Below are positions 33,099 through 45,430 of a stretch of DNA of 64,000 nucleotides, one piece after another. The number at the start of each line of letters is the position of its first letter. Position 1 is the first letter of the stretch. Both the position numbers and the translations under genes were made by a program. A model generated the notes under the pieces. It was not told the DNA's origin. It worked only from the letters and a program-made list of their open reading frames with translations, and ran no database searches. Source of the DNA: Blumeriella jaapii (lineage: Eukaryota; Ascomycota; Leotiomycetes; Helotiales; Drepanopezizaceae); contig VWND01000001.1 in the NCBI GenBank assembly GCA_009599575.1, forward strand, positions 868,001 to 932,000, written 5' to 3'.

Positions 33099-36000
33099 AT
33101 CTCAGAGGGGAGCCAGAGCGAGACACGACGCTGGCGTCACGGAGGTCAGAGCTGGTTCGCAGGCCAAGCAGGACGCGTCGATCCAAAAAGGAAGAATGCA
33201 AAAGGAGGAGGGGGAGGGGGAGGAGGAGAAGAAGAGGAGGAAGAGGAGGAGGAGGAGGAGGAGAAGAGAAGGTGGTCGAGATGCAGGTGCAGGTGCTGGT
33301 GCTAGTGCAGGTGCTGGTGCTGGTGCAAGAGCTGGTGCAAGAGCTGGTCTGGTGCTGGTGCTGGTTGGGCCTTGGGAGGCAGAATCCGAAACAAGGAGAC
33401 AGCCATCAAAGAGGCAACCACGACTGAACGCGGTCAGGTGACTTGGATCCTACGCGCGACGTGGAAATACATTCACCCCCCAGCACGACCAGATCGATGG
33501 ACTCCAGCTCGGCGTCATGGCGAGCTCATCCATTCGACACTGGGAGATGCGCCAGCCACCGGGCGCGGACCGCTGTCTCAAAGTCACGTGCATGGCCAGC
33601 AAACGAAAAGAAAAAGGGTCGAACCAGCACGGCACGGGGAGCAAGCTCGCAGGAACGGGAGCCTGAACTCGACGAAACAACGAAACAGCAGCGAGGCAGC
33701 GTGAACGGGGAACCCGAAAGGAAGAAGAAGATGGGAGCCAACGAGACAAGGAGATACCTGAAGGTGTGAATCGATCGAGCGGTACGGGGGGCCGTACAGT
33801 CCTGTACAGGACAGTCACGTCAGTGTGTATGTGGTCGTCCGACGCAGCTGGCTGGGCCGAAAGAATCTCTCCAACACCCAGACGGGAGGCAAAACAGGAC
33901 AAGGCCACATGTCTCGGCCGAAACGGCCAGCCTTCCGTGACGATGGACGTCGCTCTGACTCGGACGCGGCCTCGCCCTATCCGGCGCCTCGACGACCGAC
34001 TTGGTTCTCATGCATGGAGAGAGAGAGAGCGAGAGAGAGAGAGCGATCGGTACACGCCGCGCTCTCAAGCGACGCGGGCGACCGCGATGAGGACCACGAC
34101 CACGGCCAACCACGACTCTCCACGACCACGACTGCGACTGCGACGGCGCTCACGCTCAGCACTCGCCTCGCCCCGATGGCGCGTTCCGACGCGGCGGGCA
34201 ACTGCGGGCTGGGAATCCGGGAATCCCTCCGTCGGGGAGCGACCGTCGATCAGGTTGCTTCTCAGGCGCGTTTGGCTCGTAGTGGCGGTGGAACGGCGCT
34301 CGGGCTCGTGATCACGACGGCATCTCTCGACCTATGCCCCGAGTAGGTACATACAGTAATGAGTGTAACGGGGAGGAAGAGAAAAAGAAAAAAAGAGAAC
34401 GGGGAAAGAGAAAAAAAGCCGGGTTATATGTGCTTGCGCTTGCGATTGCTCGCCCCCAGAGCACGAACGACGATCTCAGCGTCGACGGGCTTACATACAT
34501 ACTTACCATCAGACCTGGACCGGTTCACGCGAACACCATGTCTGGTCGGCCTCGTGTGCCTGCAGCAGCTGGCTGGGCCGAGCAACGATGGACCTCAGCA
34601 CGACGACCTTTCCTGCAGGCGAGGGCTACGACGGGCCAGGTGTGGTCGAAAGCGATGCGATGGCTACCACGAGGCCAGACGCCGTGTGAGGGTTTGGGAT
34701 GCCCCCGCCACGCTTGTGCAGTCGACATCGCAAACATCGGGGGTGGCGGCGACGAGGGCGATCTTTCTCAGCAGCAGCAGCGGCAGCGGCATCTGCACCT
34801 GCGCCCCGGCGTGGAGGAGGAGGCAACGCCGCTCGGGGTTGCGGTCGTCTCGATCATTCCGAGCAATCATCTTGGGCCTGCATGCGTCGACTGTGCTACT
34901 GGCGCTGGGTTGGCTCATTTGGTGTTGGGCTTACGACGTCGATGCCGATGACATAGGTAGGTTGGGATGGGATGGGATGGGATGGGATCAAATCGGGACA
35001 GGACAGGACGGGTTAGGATAGGACGGGATAGATATGGAATCGAAGATTGTCGTAGGTCAGAATGTAAAAAAAACACAAGAAAAACATCGAGTGTGTTGAT
35101 GTAGTGACGAGAGGCAAGAGAGGCAAGAGAGGCAAAGGGAAGAAAAGCAAGAAGCAAGGGAAACCGTAATCACATGATGGACCTGCATCGACCTCGACAT
35201 GCAGCACAGAGAGATATTAACTGTAAGTGATGCTTCTGCATGAACTGTACTATACAATACTGTACATTACGGTATGTAACTGTACCTACAGTACTGCAAG
35301 CTGGTAAGAAACTACGGATCCGCCGCATCTGGTGTGGCGCGCGGGGCTTTCGCGCCGCCTTCCGACATGGCAATTCTTGCTTCTTCCTCCTCTTCTTCTT
35401 TTCTCTTTCTCAACACTACATATCCACTACCTACAGTACTACTACCCAACCTCCACCCCTCCCCATCATCGCCAGCTGTCGTCATTCTTTCTTGTTTCCT
35501 TTTCGTCCTCCCATTCATCCCGCCGCATCCTATCATCTTTTCAACCCCGACTCTCGCGGTCCGTGGCAAGCAATTCCTTAGCTACCTATCTTCTCCTTCA
35601 ACTCCTCGTCCCATCGTCGTCTTACTTCGCTGCATCGGCCTTCCTGCGTCCGAGACGTGACACCATGGTGTTCCTGCTGCTGCATTTCCTACCACGCCGG
35701 GTCTTGCTTGCTTCGACCTTCGCTGAATGTTGGCCCAAGGCGAACTTTGCAACTTCACCACCCATCGATGGTTCGGCTGGGCGTCCACAGCTTGAGCGAT
35801 CCCCCAGTCGACATCTACCGGAAGTCCTCCTCGGTCGACTGGTACCGAAGAACCCTTGAGCTTCGATGCCAGTGCACACGATGCAGCTTCACGACAAACA
35901 TTGAGAGTGAGACCTCGGCAATCCTACTTGTACCTGCTTCATCTACCTGGCTACTACTCTCGGATGCGGCGTGCTCTCGGGCAGCGGACTTAGCGCGGCA

Positions 36001-38063
36001 AATCGTGACACCACATTGGTCGGCAAAGACGACCGTTAGTTGAGATGCAACGTCCGCCTCCAAATCTCACTCGATTCGCCGCCGTGTGCCGAGGGTGGTA
36101 GGACTTCCCCTCACTTACCGTCCCTCATGGTCACCCGCGCGAGATTCTTGGTTGACAATTCCGAGAACAGGTGGCTCGGAATGTTCCTTATTCATCGTCG
36201 CTGTCGCCAACATCAGTCTTGATCACTTCCGCAGATGTCCTGTAACAGGTCTAGCCGAACCACACTAAACATACCAACTGGATCCGTCGGAACAGTAACA
36301 AGTTGTATGGAACCTGAAGCCGAGCACATCCACCCTTCCTTGTCGCCGTTGCATTTTCTCTAATGGCAATTGCAAATCGTGCCGTGTCCAACATCCGCAT
36401 CCCTAGTAGCGGGTGGCGCCTATTTCTGCATCATCTAGCCAAGGCCTGAGGACATTGCCTTTCGATAGCATACATCCTGATCTCGGCTTTCGACAGCCAC
36501 TAGCAACGTGCGTGTTACCATGATGGCAACCGACTCAAGAAGCTTGATACAGTGCACGATGCTTACCTTCCCTGTACGTGCATTTGCAGGTCACATGACC
36601 GTCTGCTGTTCTTGGTTACCTGCTCTCGATTTTTGCAAATGGCTTTTTGTTTTTTCAATTTGAACGCGATCCATAACAATTGGACTTCGCGCCAAACTTG
36701 CGCAAAAATGCATCCCTGCCGCAATGCCATGATTGTACTCGAATGCCGCAAGGATATTGAATTTACCTTGTGAAATCGACAGACAAAACTGGCAGCGCTT
36801 TGACTATGCACTAAAAGGTGGCTGATATTGTATAAGTGAATTGCTCTAGTTCTGTGGTTGTGGCCAGTCCTCCATTCGCATGAAAGTTTAGTGAACTGAT
36901 CATCAGCATATAGCGTCTTCTTTCGCTTCCGGATGTCCCTTCAGGACTTTCGTCCACGCCTTTTCAGCTCGTTGCGATATGAACTTACTCTGCTGCTGTC
37001 ATGCTGATAAAGTAGCCACTTTATGGATTGCATCTGAGCCTAGCTGACCCCTATCTTGAGAGCCTTACTTTGACTCGTGCGGAGTGTAATTTTCATTTCC
37101 CGTAACTACATCTGTGAATTCCTTCGGGACTAAAGAAGCCGTTCAGACAGTTGACGCAAAATCGCTTTTCAAATCAATTTAAACGCTCCAGTTCGGAGTT
37201 ACAAAATTGTTGATTGTCATCGATTGTCTACCACTAATCGAAGCGAGCTTGCGAGCATTCTATTGCTCCAGAGACAGAGGGCAGAGAATGAATGACACAA
37301 AATTCAAATTCTCTTTTTGCGCACCTTTTGATGAAAGTAAGTAAGTAGCTTTTCAGAAACCTCGGACTGTTAAGAGTGGCAGAATGCTTCAAATGGTTTG
37401 GGGACCACGTGACAGCGAAAGCGAAACGCGATTTCTCTACACTACAACAATTCTACTGCGGTTACAAAAAGTATCGACGGACTTGCGGAAAATTGCTTTT
37501 TGATTCTTCTTTTACATTCAAAATCTTTGCAAATCGACGTCTGTCAAACGTGTCTCGATGAAAGGTTGATGTCCAACCCCGGAAGCTATCCGTGCTTTTA
37601 AGCCTTTCATTTGAGTTCAAAGTCATTTCCTTAATTCAACGTCGACTCAAAACCCACCGAAGTAGTGTGTAACGTCTCAAGCTCGCTTTGACCTTGCCTT
37701 TACTGCTTGCATTCACGTCGTCTTTTAATGATCAATTGCCATATCAAATACATACCTCAAATCAAACTTGGTTAGAACTGGGTGACCTACGGTGAACTGA
37801 CATCCGAGGAAAATGAGACTATCAATTCGAGATCGTCAATTCGAAAAAGGCATTGGAAAATCCGAGAGTTGAACCAGTATACGTTTATAATGTACTCACA
37901 CGCATCGAGGTTAGCATGTCACAAGCGCTGGGAAACAGTCTTGATTCCATTTCCCATTCATTTGGGCCGCCCTCTGGCGGTGCAGATCTGCTACGGTGCA
38001 GCCGCAATACTATTTACAAAGTCTTGGTTCCCCTCCACCACTCCACCCCTCCACCACTCCCCC
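33099..38063. other. Gene-poor 5-kb region
   Basis: 33.1-35.2 kb, upstream of hmt1, is purine-rich with a GAG/GAA run (33195-33275), a GGTGCT/GGTGCA array (about 33287-33367) and a GGGAT pentamer run (about 34970-34990). 35.2-35.66 kb is pyrimidine-rich and looks like a leader ending in GACACCATGG at 35665, but the frame behind it is 64 codons and has no domain. 36.3-38.0 kb is A/T-richer with no gene. GTAC-type palindromes are frequent at 35240-35300. Confidence 0.55.
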
Positions 38064-41000
38064 TCACAGGTTGCCGAAGGCCCCCCTCATGTTGCCGTCG
38101 AAGTCGGCGTTGAAGCCAGACTCTCCTCCCATGCGGGAGGTCGGGTTAACAATCGGGACAGCGCGGCGTCTGCGGCTGGGGCCCTGGCGCTGTGGGTTGG
38201 GGTTGGCGTTGCGGTTGGCGTTGGCATTGTAGCCAGGCTGGCTGCCGAAGCCGTGGTTTCCCATGGGAGGGGGGCCGTAGGGCGGGTGTTGGACGTCGCG
38301 AGCGCCCAGAGAGTGGTCGGGGCCCGGCCCCATGCCGAGCCAGCTGCTCTCGCCGTGCTCGGCCGCCGACTGGAAGTTCTGGCCGCGAGGGTAGGCCGGA
38401 CCGCCGCGCTGCATCTGGGGGCTGCCCATCATGCTGCTGTTGCCCGAAGGCCCCATCATCATGGCGTTGCCGCCGAAACCCGAGTTGCTGCCGAAGCCCG
38501 GGTGGCCTCCGAAGTTTGGTCCACTACCCATGTTCCCGGATCCAGCATAGGAGTGCTGGCCGAATCCTGGGTTCATGCCGGGTAGTGGACCGAATCCGGA
38601 GCCGCCGTAGGCGCCGGGCTGGTCCTGTGGAACGAAACCTCCTCCCATCATGCTGCCGCCCATGTGGCCGCCCATGTTACCACCCATCTGGCTGCCCATG
38701 TTACCACCCATCGGACCAAACTCTCTGCCCACATGGCCATAGTCTCGGTTCATGTCAACGTGGCCTCTGCCCACTTGGCCAAAGTCTTGTCGGCCGAAGC
38801 TATAGCGTGGGTGCTCTGGGTGCTGGGTGTTGAAATGACCAAACGTAGACAAGTCCGACAAGTCATTGCCCACCATAGAGACATACTCGCGAGCATTATT
38901 GCCTCGCTCCGCAAACGACCCCATGGAGAAATTTCCACCCGGGTTATCATCACGACCGCCACCTGGAGTCTCGGTACCCTCCTTGTCGCCCTTCGCGTCC
39001 TCCGGCTTGGGGCTGTTGCGGTGCTTGAGTGCTTCAACGTAAGCAGAGTCATAGAAACCTGCGCCCTCATTCGCAACTCTGACCGGATTTCTGACCAGAT
39101 CGAGGAAACTTTGAGGGACGAAGGTGTTATTGGCGGCTGCGTGCTCCATGGAGAAGGTGTGGCCACTGCTGCGGTATTGCATGCCACCGTGAGGACCGAC
39201 AGTCCCGACCAACTGATCGTAGACGTTGGTGGCTTGAGCATATGGTGGAGGAAGATAGGGGTTGCTGCCGGGGGTTGAGTATGGGTTGCTTGGGTGGCCA
39301 GCATGAGGGTAGATGTGGGTACGGATCTGCTGCTGGCTCATGCTGTCATCGACAGACTTGCCTTTTCCCTTGTACAGTGCAGAACCCTGACCCTTCTGGA
39401 CCGGCGGAAACTTGGCGGTTGGTGGGGGCGGCTTGTCAACGTTGGGAGCAAAGGTCGAGTCGTCAGAATCCTCAAAGCCCTTGATACGCTCCTGTTCCTC
39501 CTTGTGCCTGAGAAGCCGGGGTGAGAGGACGAGCTTTGCAAGTCGCTCCTCCTTCTCGACATCTAGAGCGTCACGAAGCTCCTCAGCGGATATCTCTCGG
39601 TATGGCATGAATCCAACTGGCTCCAGGTTGTTGTTCAGATCCTCGAGTTCCATGTTGTCGCTGTACCCGTCCACCTTGTGGTCCCATGGGTCAGTTGTCG
39701 GTCCATCCATAGGGATGTGCTTCAGACTAGTCATAGCATGGACAGCCTTGCGGTTCTTAGCAAAGGCACCCTACCCAGATTGTCAGTATGAGGCTCAACT
39801 CCAAGTCGTCGTCGCAAATCACGGGATTTTACGGGGCGAGGAAAATCTCACCTTCAGGTTCTTCTCGCCAGCCTCCTGGAACATTTGCCAATTGCGATTT
39901 GGGTCATATGGAGCGCTCTGGTCGTAGCCGCCCTTCTGGATCCACGGGCCTTTGGCGTTGGGCAAGCCGGTGTCCTTCACGATGTCGGCGTAGCTAGCCT
40001 TCTGCGTGCTTGCCAGCTCGAGAAGGTTAGTGTCATTGATCTTCATCTGCTCAAGCAGCTCTCTGGCCTCTCGCTCTCTCGCCGCGAGGTTTCTTGCGAC
40101 CGGGGTAGCGGAGCCCGACCTAGCTGCTGCGACGGGGGTAGCTGAACCTGATGTGGCTAAGCTGGGGACAGCTGCGCGGGGGGTAACGGGTGTAGCCATC
40201 TTGCGATAGCCAGGTCTTGGTCTTCTGTGACGTACACGCGAGTTGGAGGTGTTGTTGTGGTGCGAGTTTGCGGTGTTGCGGTGCGAGTTTGTGGTGGTGC
40301 GACTGTGCGAGATCGATGAGGAGGTAGTCGGCAAGAACGTGGCCCTCAACGCGGGAGGCTCGGCGGCGTTGTCACCGGACGACGTAGCCGAGGAGGCGCC
40401 GATGTCAACACCGAATCGAGAGTGCGCATGTTGACGACGAGCAAACATTCCCCGAGCGGCAGCCTCTCTCATTGCCCAAGTCGCCACGGTCGGCCCGCTC
40501 GCCGGCAGATCGTCCTCGCGGCGAGCAACATGCTTTCCCTTCTCTCGAACTTCCCTAGCAACCTCTTGTACACCCTCAAGTCTACTAAGAAGCTCGCCCG
40601 GAACGGGACTTCCTGCTCTGAACAAACTAATAGCCCTGGGGCGTGTTGAGGTACCCAACCTCAAGGCTCGAATGGATCTAGCTCGAGGTACATAGCGCAG
40701 AACACGAACGGCCCGGACTTGGGGAGGAGATTTGCTGGGATTGGAAGCTTCTTCGCCGGCTCGGACTTGCGATGCAGAACCAGCAGCTTGTACGGCATTG
40801 GTTTGCGGAACGGGGGCAGAGGTCTGTGTGACTCCTGGCAGTCCAGCTCCAGCAGCCTGAATGGCAATGGTTTGCAAGACGGGTTCAGATGCATGGGTGA
40901 TGCCTTGCGGTCCGGATCCAGCAGCCTGAGTGGCATTGATATGCAGTTCGGCTCCAGGAACCTTCACACCCTCTTCTTGTGCTACGGGTCGGAAAACTCG

Positions 41001-41681
41001 GACGGCTTTGACTTGTGGCCCGGAACCAGAGGCTTGAGCAGTCTTGCTTTGCGGTACAGAGGAGGGAACTGGAGCAACTCTCTCTCTCAGTGGCGATCGA
41101 TCATCTCCCCAAAAGGCTCGCGCAGCTCTGCCTTCCCTACGAGGCACAGGTCTCAGTCAGCACTTCATGTTCTTTTACTTTCAATTCTCAAGTCAAGTCT
41201 CGAGTACAAGTACAATCAAGTTCGAGAGGAGAGAGGGTTGTCTCTTCAGGCACACTGTGGAGCTAGTTGCTCCTCAGATAGCCCAGATGGGAATGAGAGA
41301 GATGGGATTGGAAAGGATGGAAGTGGACATGGGACAGGGACTGAAGATGTATGTGGGAGATGGATTTGCTTACCACGCAGATCTCTTTGTCTTTCCTTGG
41401 GCAGTTGCATTCTTCTGATCTTGTTGGGAATTCGTATCCTCCGTCTCTTCCTCTTTCTTCACCTCCTTGCCCTTGCCCTTCTCCTCGCCTTTGCCCTTCT
41501 CGTCTGAGGCTGGGTCTGAGGGAGGCTCATTAGCAGCAGCGGCGGCGGTCGGGGCGGAGGCAGCGGCGGCAGGCTCAGGGTCGTCAGGGCCGACGGTCCA
41601 AGTGTGGAACTCGACGCCGCCGCCGGGTTTGGCATGCACTTGCATGACGTGAACAGAGTGATCTGGGAGCCGGCTCGACAT
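38064..41681 (-). CDS. 1099-aa protein with Gly/Met/Asn-rich prion-like C-terminus, unknown function
   Basis: Three exons, 41374-41681, 39852-41136 and 38064-39770, join in phase (introns 237 nt and 81 nt; donors GTAAGC and GTGAGA). The start MSSRLPDHSVHVMQVHAKPG is conserved-looking and followed by a Lys/Glu-rich stretch. Residues about 105-300 carry degenerate repeats of a unit near VPQTNAVQAAGSxxQ. The best-folded part spans the second splice (ELASTQKASYADIVKDTGLPNAKGPW to REISAEELRDALDVEKEERL), so this intron is well supported. Residues about 780-1099 are Gly/Met/Asn/Phe-rich, including a (G)NMG/HMGG run near 38640-38720 and a closing PSRRRRAVP. This resembles RNA-granule proteins, but there is no RNA-binding domain. 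The family is not recognised. Confidence 0.8.
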
Positions 41682-44600
41682 TGTCGTGACCGTATCACAG
41701 AGATCAACTCTGAGCTTGCGATTGATAGGTGTGGCGATGACAGATCGATGTGCGTCGCTGTGGTGTGAACAATTCAATGCAGTTGTGTAGATGCGTCGAC
41801 GCGTACAATGGTAGCGTCGATCTTGGAGGGAGTTGTGAATGTAAAGGGGTGGAGTTGAGGTCGAGCTTGTAGAGTGAGTTCGAGGTTGAACAACGGGGAG
41901 GGGGGAGATCGGAACGCGTCGAGAAAGTGAGCGTGTGTGGGAAGGTGGGTCTTTACGCGCTAGTACTAGTGGGGCTTAGGTTTGTTTGTTTCTCACTCGC
42001 TTAAATTTCTCACGGTGGGGCCGGGGGCAGGACGTCCTGGACGAAAGAAGAGGCTGGATGGGAGGGAACGGAAGGGTTTGGGGAAGAGGAAGACTCGGAT
42101 CGGGAGGGATGGGTATAAGTCAGAAGCAGAACAGGAGAAAGAAAGGGGAGGCATTTTGGAGATGGGAGAAGGGTGCTGGGGTTTTGGGATGGGGGGTCAA
42201 GACGGTAGGTATTGTAATGGACGGCATCGGTGCAGGTGCAGAAAACGCGTGCAACGGCAGATGGGGATCGGGATCACGGTTTACAAGCACGGTTGAGATT
42301 CACGTTTGCGGACTGCGGATCTGAAGTGCGATGCTGTGTTGTGGTCAAAGAGCTTGGAGCTTGGAGGGTCAAGGGAAGAAAGAGGAAAGAGGGGGGAGGG
42401 GGAGAGAAGAGAAGAGCGGGAGATAAAGGACCTAGATGGCTAGCTGGGCTTGGTGAAAGGACATCGGCTGGCATGAGATGAGGGGGAGGGGGGTCAAAAG
42501 AAGGATTGGGTTAGGCTTTAGGAACGGCTTTGGCATTGGCATTGGCATCTCGTTTGGAATCGGATTGGAACTGAGTTGGGCTTGGGCTTGGGAATGGGAT
42601 TGGGATTGGGAATGGGATTGGGATCTGACGTCTGTCTGCGCGGAGAGATAGATAGGAATGAACGGTGCTGCTGCGTCGCAGATCCAGGGTTCGATTTCCC
42701 TGGGCTTTTAGCCTGGTTTGTGTTTATTTGTTCCTGTACTTTTTCCCCTTCTCTTTGAGCTCCATGCTTCGGGCTCATGGCTGTGGTTGTTATTGCTGCT
42801 GTTGCTTTCCCTGTTCCTCTCGCCGTCACTCTCGCTCCTCTTCTTTCTCGCTGCTACCCTCACCACCACCACCACCATCACCACCACCACCAAATATCTC
42901 ACTTCCAAACCCGCCGTCAAAATCCCCGCTTACCCACCCCCCGCGCCGCGTCGACGAGAACGTGCATCTGCACACCCACCCACCGATCTCAGGCCGGTCT
43001 GCTCGCCTGCGAGCTTGCGGTCCGTGTTAGAACGCTTCAGCAGCTTCTGGAGTTTGGCCGTTGGGGCGGCAGGGAGCGGGGAGCGGGGAGCGCTCGATGC
43101 TCGAGCGGCACTGGGAATTGGGGTCCTTGCTTCGAAGGGGAAGAGAGGGGAGGGGAAGGGGGGGTGTATTTAAGGTGCTGGAGAGAGGGAAGGGAGATGA
43201 GATGGGGGGAAGGGAAGGGAAGGGAAGGGAAGCCAGGCAGTGGAAAGCTCGGCCCTACGGTCGGCAGAGGGGAGTCAGCGCGCGAGCTTGGAGGAAGCTC
43301 GCGTGGCTCTGGTCTGGCTGTTTGTGTATGTCTGAAGGGGGGTAGGGGGGGGTTCAGAGGGGATGGGATGGATGAGGCGAGGAGGGGAGGGGGTGGTTGG
43401 GTTGGTTGGGGGGATTTTTTTTGTTTGGGTCTTTCTCGTGGAAGCTCGGAAGTGAGGGGGAGAGATGGCAGTGGCTGTTTCTTGTAGTTGTGTTGTATCG
43501 AGAGTCTAGGGGTCGGAGAGACTGAGCTTGGGATTGGCAGGCCTCCGTCGAGGGAAGTGATGAATTGGTGACTGGGCGGAGGTGGAGATGGGGCGTCTTT
43601 ACTTTTCTCCGTGGGAGATCAGATTCGGGTATCAAAGGGAACTAACTGTTGGCTCGGTTTGTGCTTGTTGTTGTGGAGATTGCCATTTGTGAGATGGCTC
43701 GGACTTCTGAAAATGCTAATTAGAAGAAAGAAAAAGGAAACAATTCTACGGTGATATCATGAGACGCGTGAGTGGTTAGTCTGTCTTGATAAAGGTTTGT
43801 TTACTTTCCTTTCTGGAAATGCTTCTGCTGCTGCTTGGGCCCTTTTGTTTTTGCTTCATGAGGCAAGTGCGATTGCTTGAGGGGAGGGAGATGGCTTCTT
43901 TTTGTAAAAGGGAAAGCAAGCAAATCACAATCTTGACTAGTGTGAGTGAGTCTGTTTTTTGGTGTAAAAGGCTTTAGGGTTCTCGGGTTCAGTCCAAGAA
44001 TCCTGTGAGGCTATACCTAGTTACGTGGTGACGTGCACAACCTGCTCCCTATAGGTAGATAACAGTAATGTTACAGCATTGCACGTCTCAACCCCTCTTG
44101 TGCACACCCGTTAGAGTGACACCAACAGTCGCCGATAATTGCAGTAGAATTGATCTTTCAATCTGAAGATTTTGAGGCGGGTGGGAGAAAATCAAAATGG
44201 CCTAATTTTTGTCGAGTAAACGAGAAGAGACGCAAAATCAAACCAGACGGAGGAACTGTAAAAGTAGAAGGGTGTCGCGATAGCTCTAAGTATTCCGAGA
44301 TGAATGTCTCAGATGCTAGTAAGCCGGCTTCCTTGGTATCGGTTTCGTCTTATGTTATCGCTACGAAGTTCAAATCTCCGCGGAGAGGCTATGCTAATCA
44401 CAGCTTTCCAGATTTTCTAAATTGAGGCGAAAAACCAAGTTTTAAAAGTATACCGTTTACTCCCTCTATCATAAGAAAGAAATTATAGTCACCGAGGTTG
44501 TGCCAGCTGCCGGAAGATATTGAATCGCTGGAAGGTCTTTCCTGGTTAGGTACTTGAGGACAACGATACAGTCACGTGTAAAATCACGTCGCGACGTACT

Positions 44601-44819
44601 GTACGTCGACCGACCCGACTTTTTTTTCCCAAAAAGTTCAAAGCTAAGAAGTCGTTACTCCCTAGACACGGGCAATGATACAATATTGCAAATCTTAAAC
44701 CTCCGTGTGCATATACTCTTGAATCCATCAAGACAAGCTAGACACGACTACGTCTACACATGGCCCCCTGCCTACTGATTTCAACTAACCCTGCTTTTGA
44801 AATTTTCGGTACGCAAACA
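41682..44819. other. Intergenic, GA-rich then A/T-rich
   Basis: 41.7-43.6 kb is G- and GA-rich on the + strand with TTGGCA and GGGATT hexamer runs (42533-42625) and a CACCAC run (42857-42891). It probably contains the promoter of the minus-strand gene ending at 41681. 43.7-44.8 kb turns A/T-rich. I see no supported gene. Confidence 0.6.
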
Positions 44820-45430
44820 GACATTACGCTGCGATTGGCCGACGAAGCTTTATCAGCTCTTTGCGAGACTGAATCATAAGCTGCCGATTACAATGCTGAA
44901 TCGAAAACCGGTTTCACCACTGACGACGATCTTACGTTCGATGGTAACGTACTTTACAAGAACAAGGACGGCTGAATTTTAGTAAATCAAAAGGACCGGG
45001 ACAAGATTGATGAGTTCGTTTGTAGTATTGGAACCAACAATCTTGCGCAACGTGTTCGAGAAGCTTACATTGCTAACTTCTGCCAACCTGAAGCTATCTT
45101 TGATTTCTCGATAGCTGCCGAGACTCAGCAACATATGATTACGAAGGCCGATATTAAGACTATAAACAAACGATTACAATAGACAATCGATCACCAGGAA
45201 GGCGGCCTACTCTACATAACGTGCTGCTGGATCTTGCAACTGCGAAGCTCTTTGTAATTGTGGATGGCTCATTCGCTTGCATACTAGGATTGGGAAGTTC
45301 GAGCGCTATCATTCCCACAAATCGAGAATCCAAAGTCATGATCCTCATCTAGCCATTCGTAGTGCCGGATTCCCGGAATTGTCAACACTGGTCGTTCTTA
45401 AGCCGAGCTGTGTCTGCCAAGATCCGGAAA
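44820..45430 (+). mobile_element. Decayed Ty1/Copia retrotransposon fragment (RT to RNase H)
   Basis: One + frame reads LADEALSALCETE, then after two in-frame stops VREAYIANFCQPEAIFDFSI and KADIKTINKRLQ, a third stop, and one frame over LDLATAKLFVIVDGSFA. I recognise the order ending in VDGSFA as the segment leading into RNase H of fungal Copia polyproteins. The three stops sit where the family has Trp or Gln, as expected from G-to-A or C-to-T changes, so RIP is the likely cause, followed by at least one frameshift. The Asp of VDGS is the only catalytic-type residue visible. No LTRs or target-site duplication were found, and the flanking 2-3 kb is A/T-rich. Confidence 0.72.

Noticed and set aside
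35334..35859. Possible gene after a pyrimidine-rich leader with GACACCATGG
   Set aside because: The frame is only 64 codons and no splice continuation gave a recognisable domain. An LRCQCTRCSF string nearby hinted at a GFA-type zinc protein, but nothing downstream fits.
42684..42703. tRNA T-arm-like hairpin (GGGTTCGATTTCCC)
   Set aside because: The loop length is wrong for a T arm and no acceptor, D or anticodon arms can be folded upstream.
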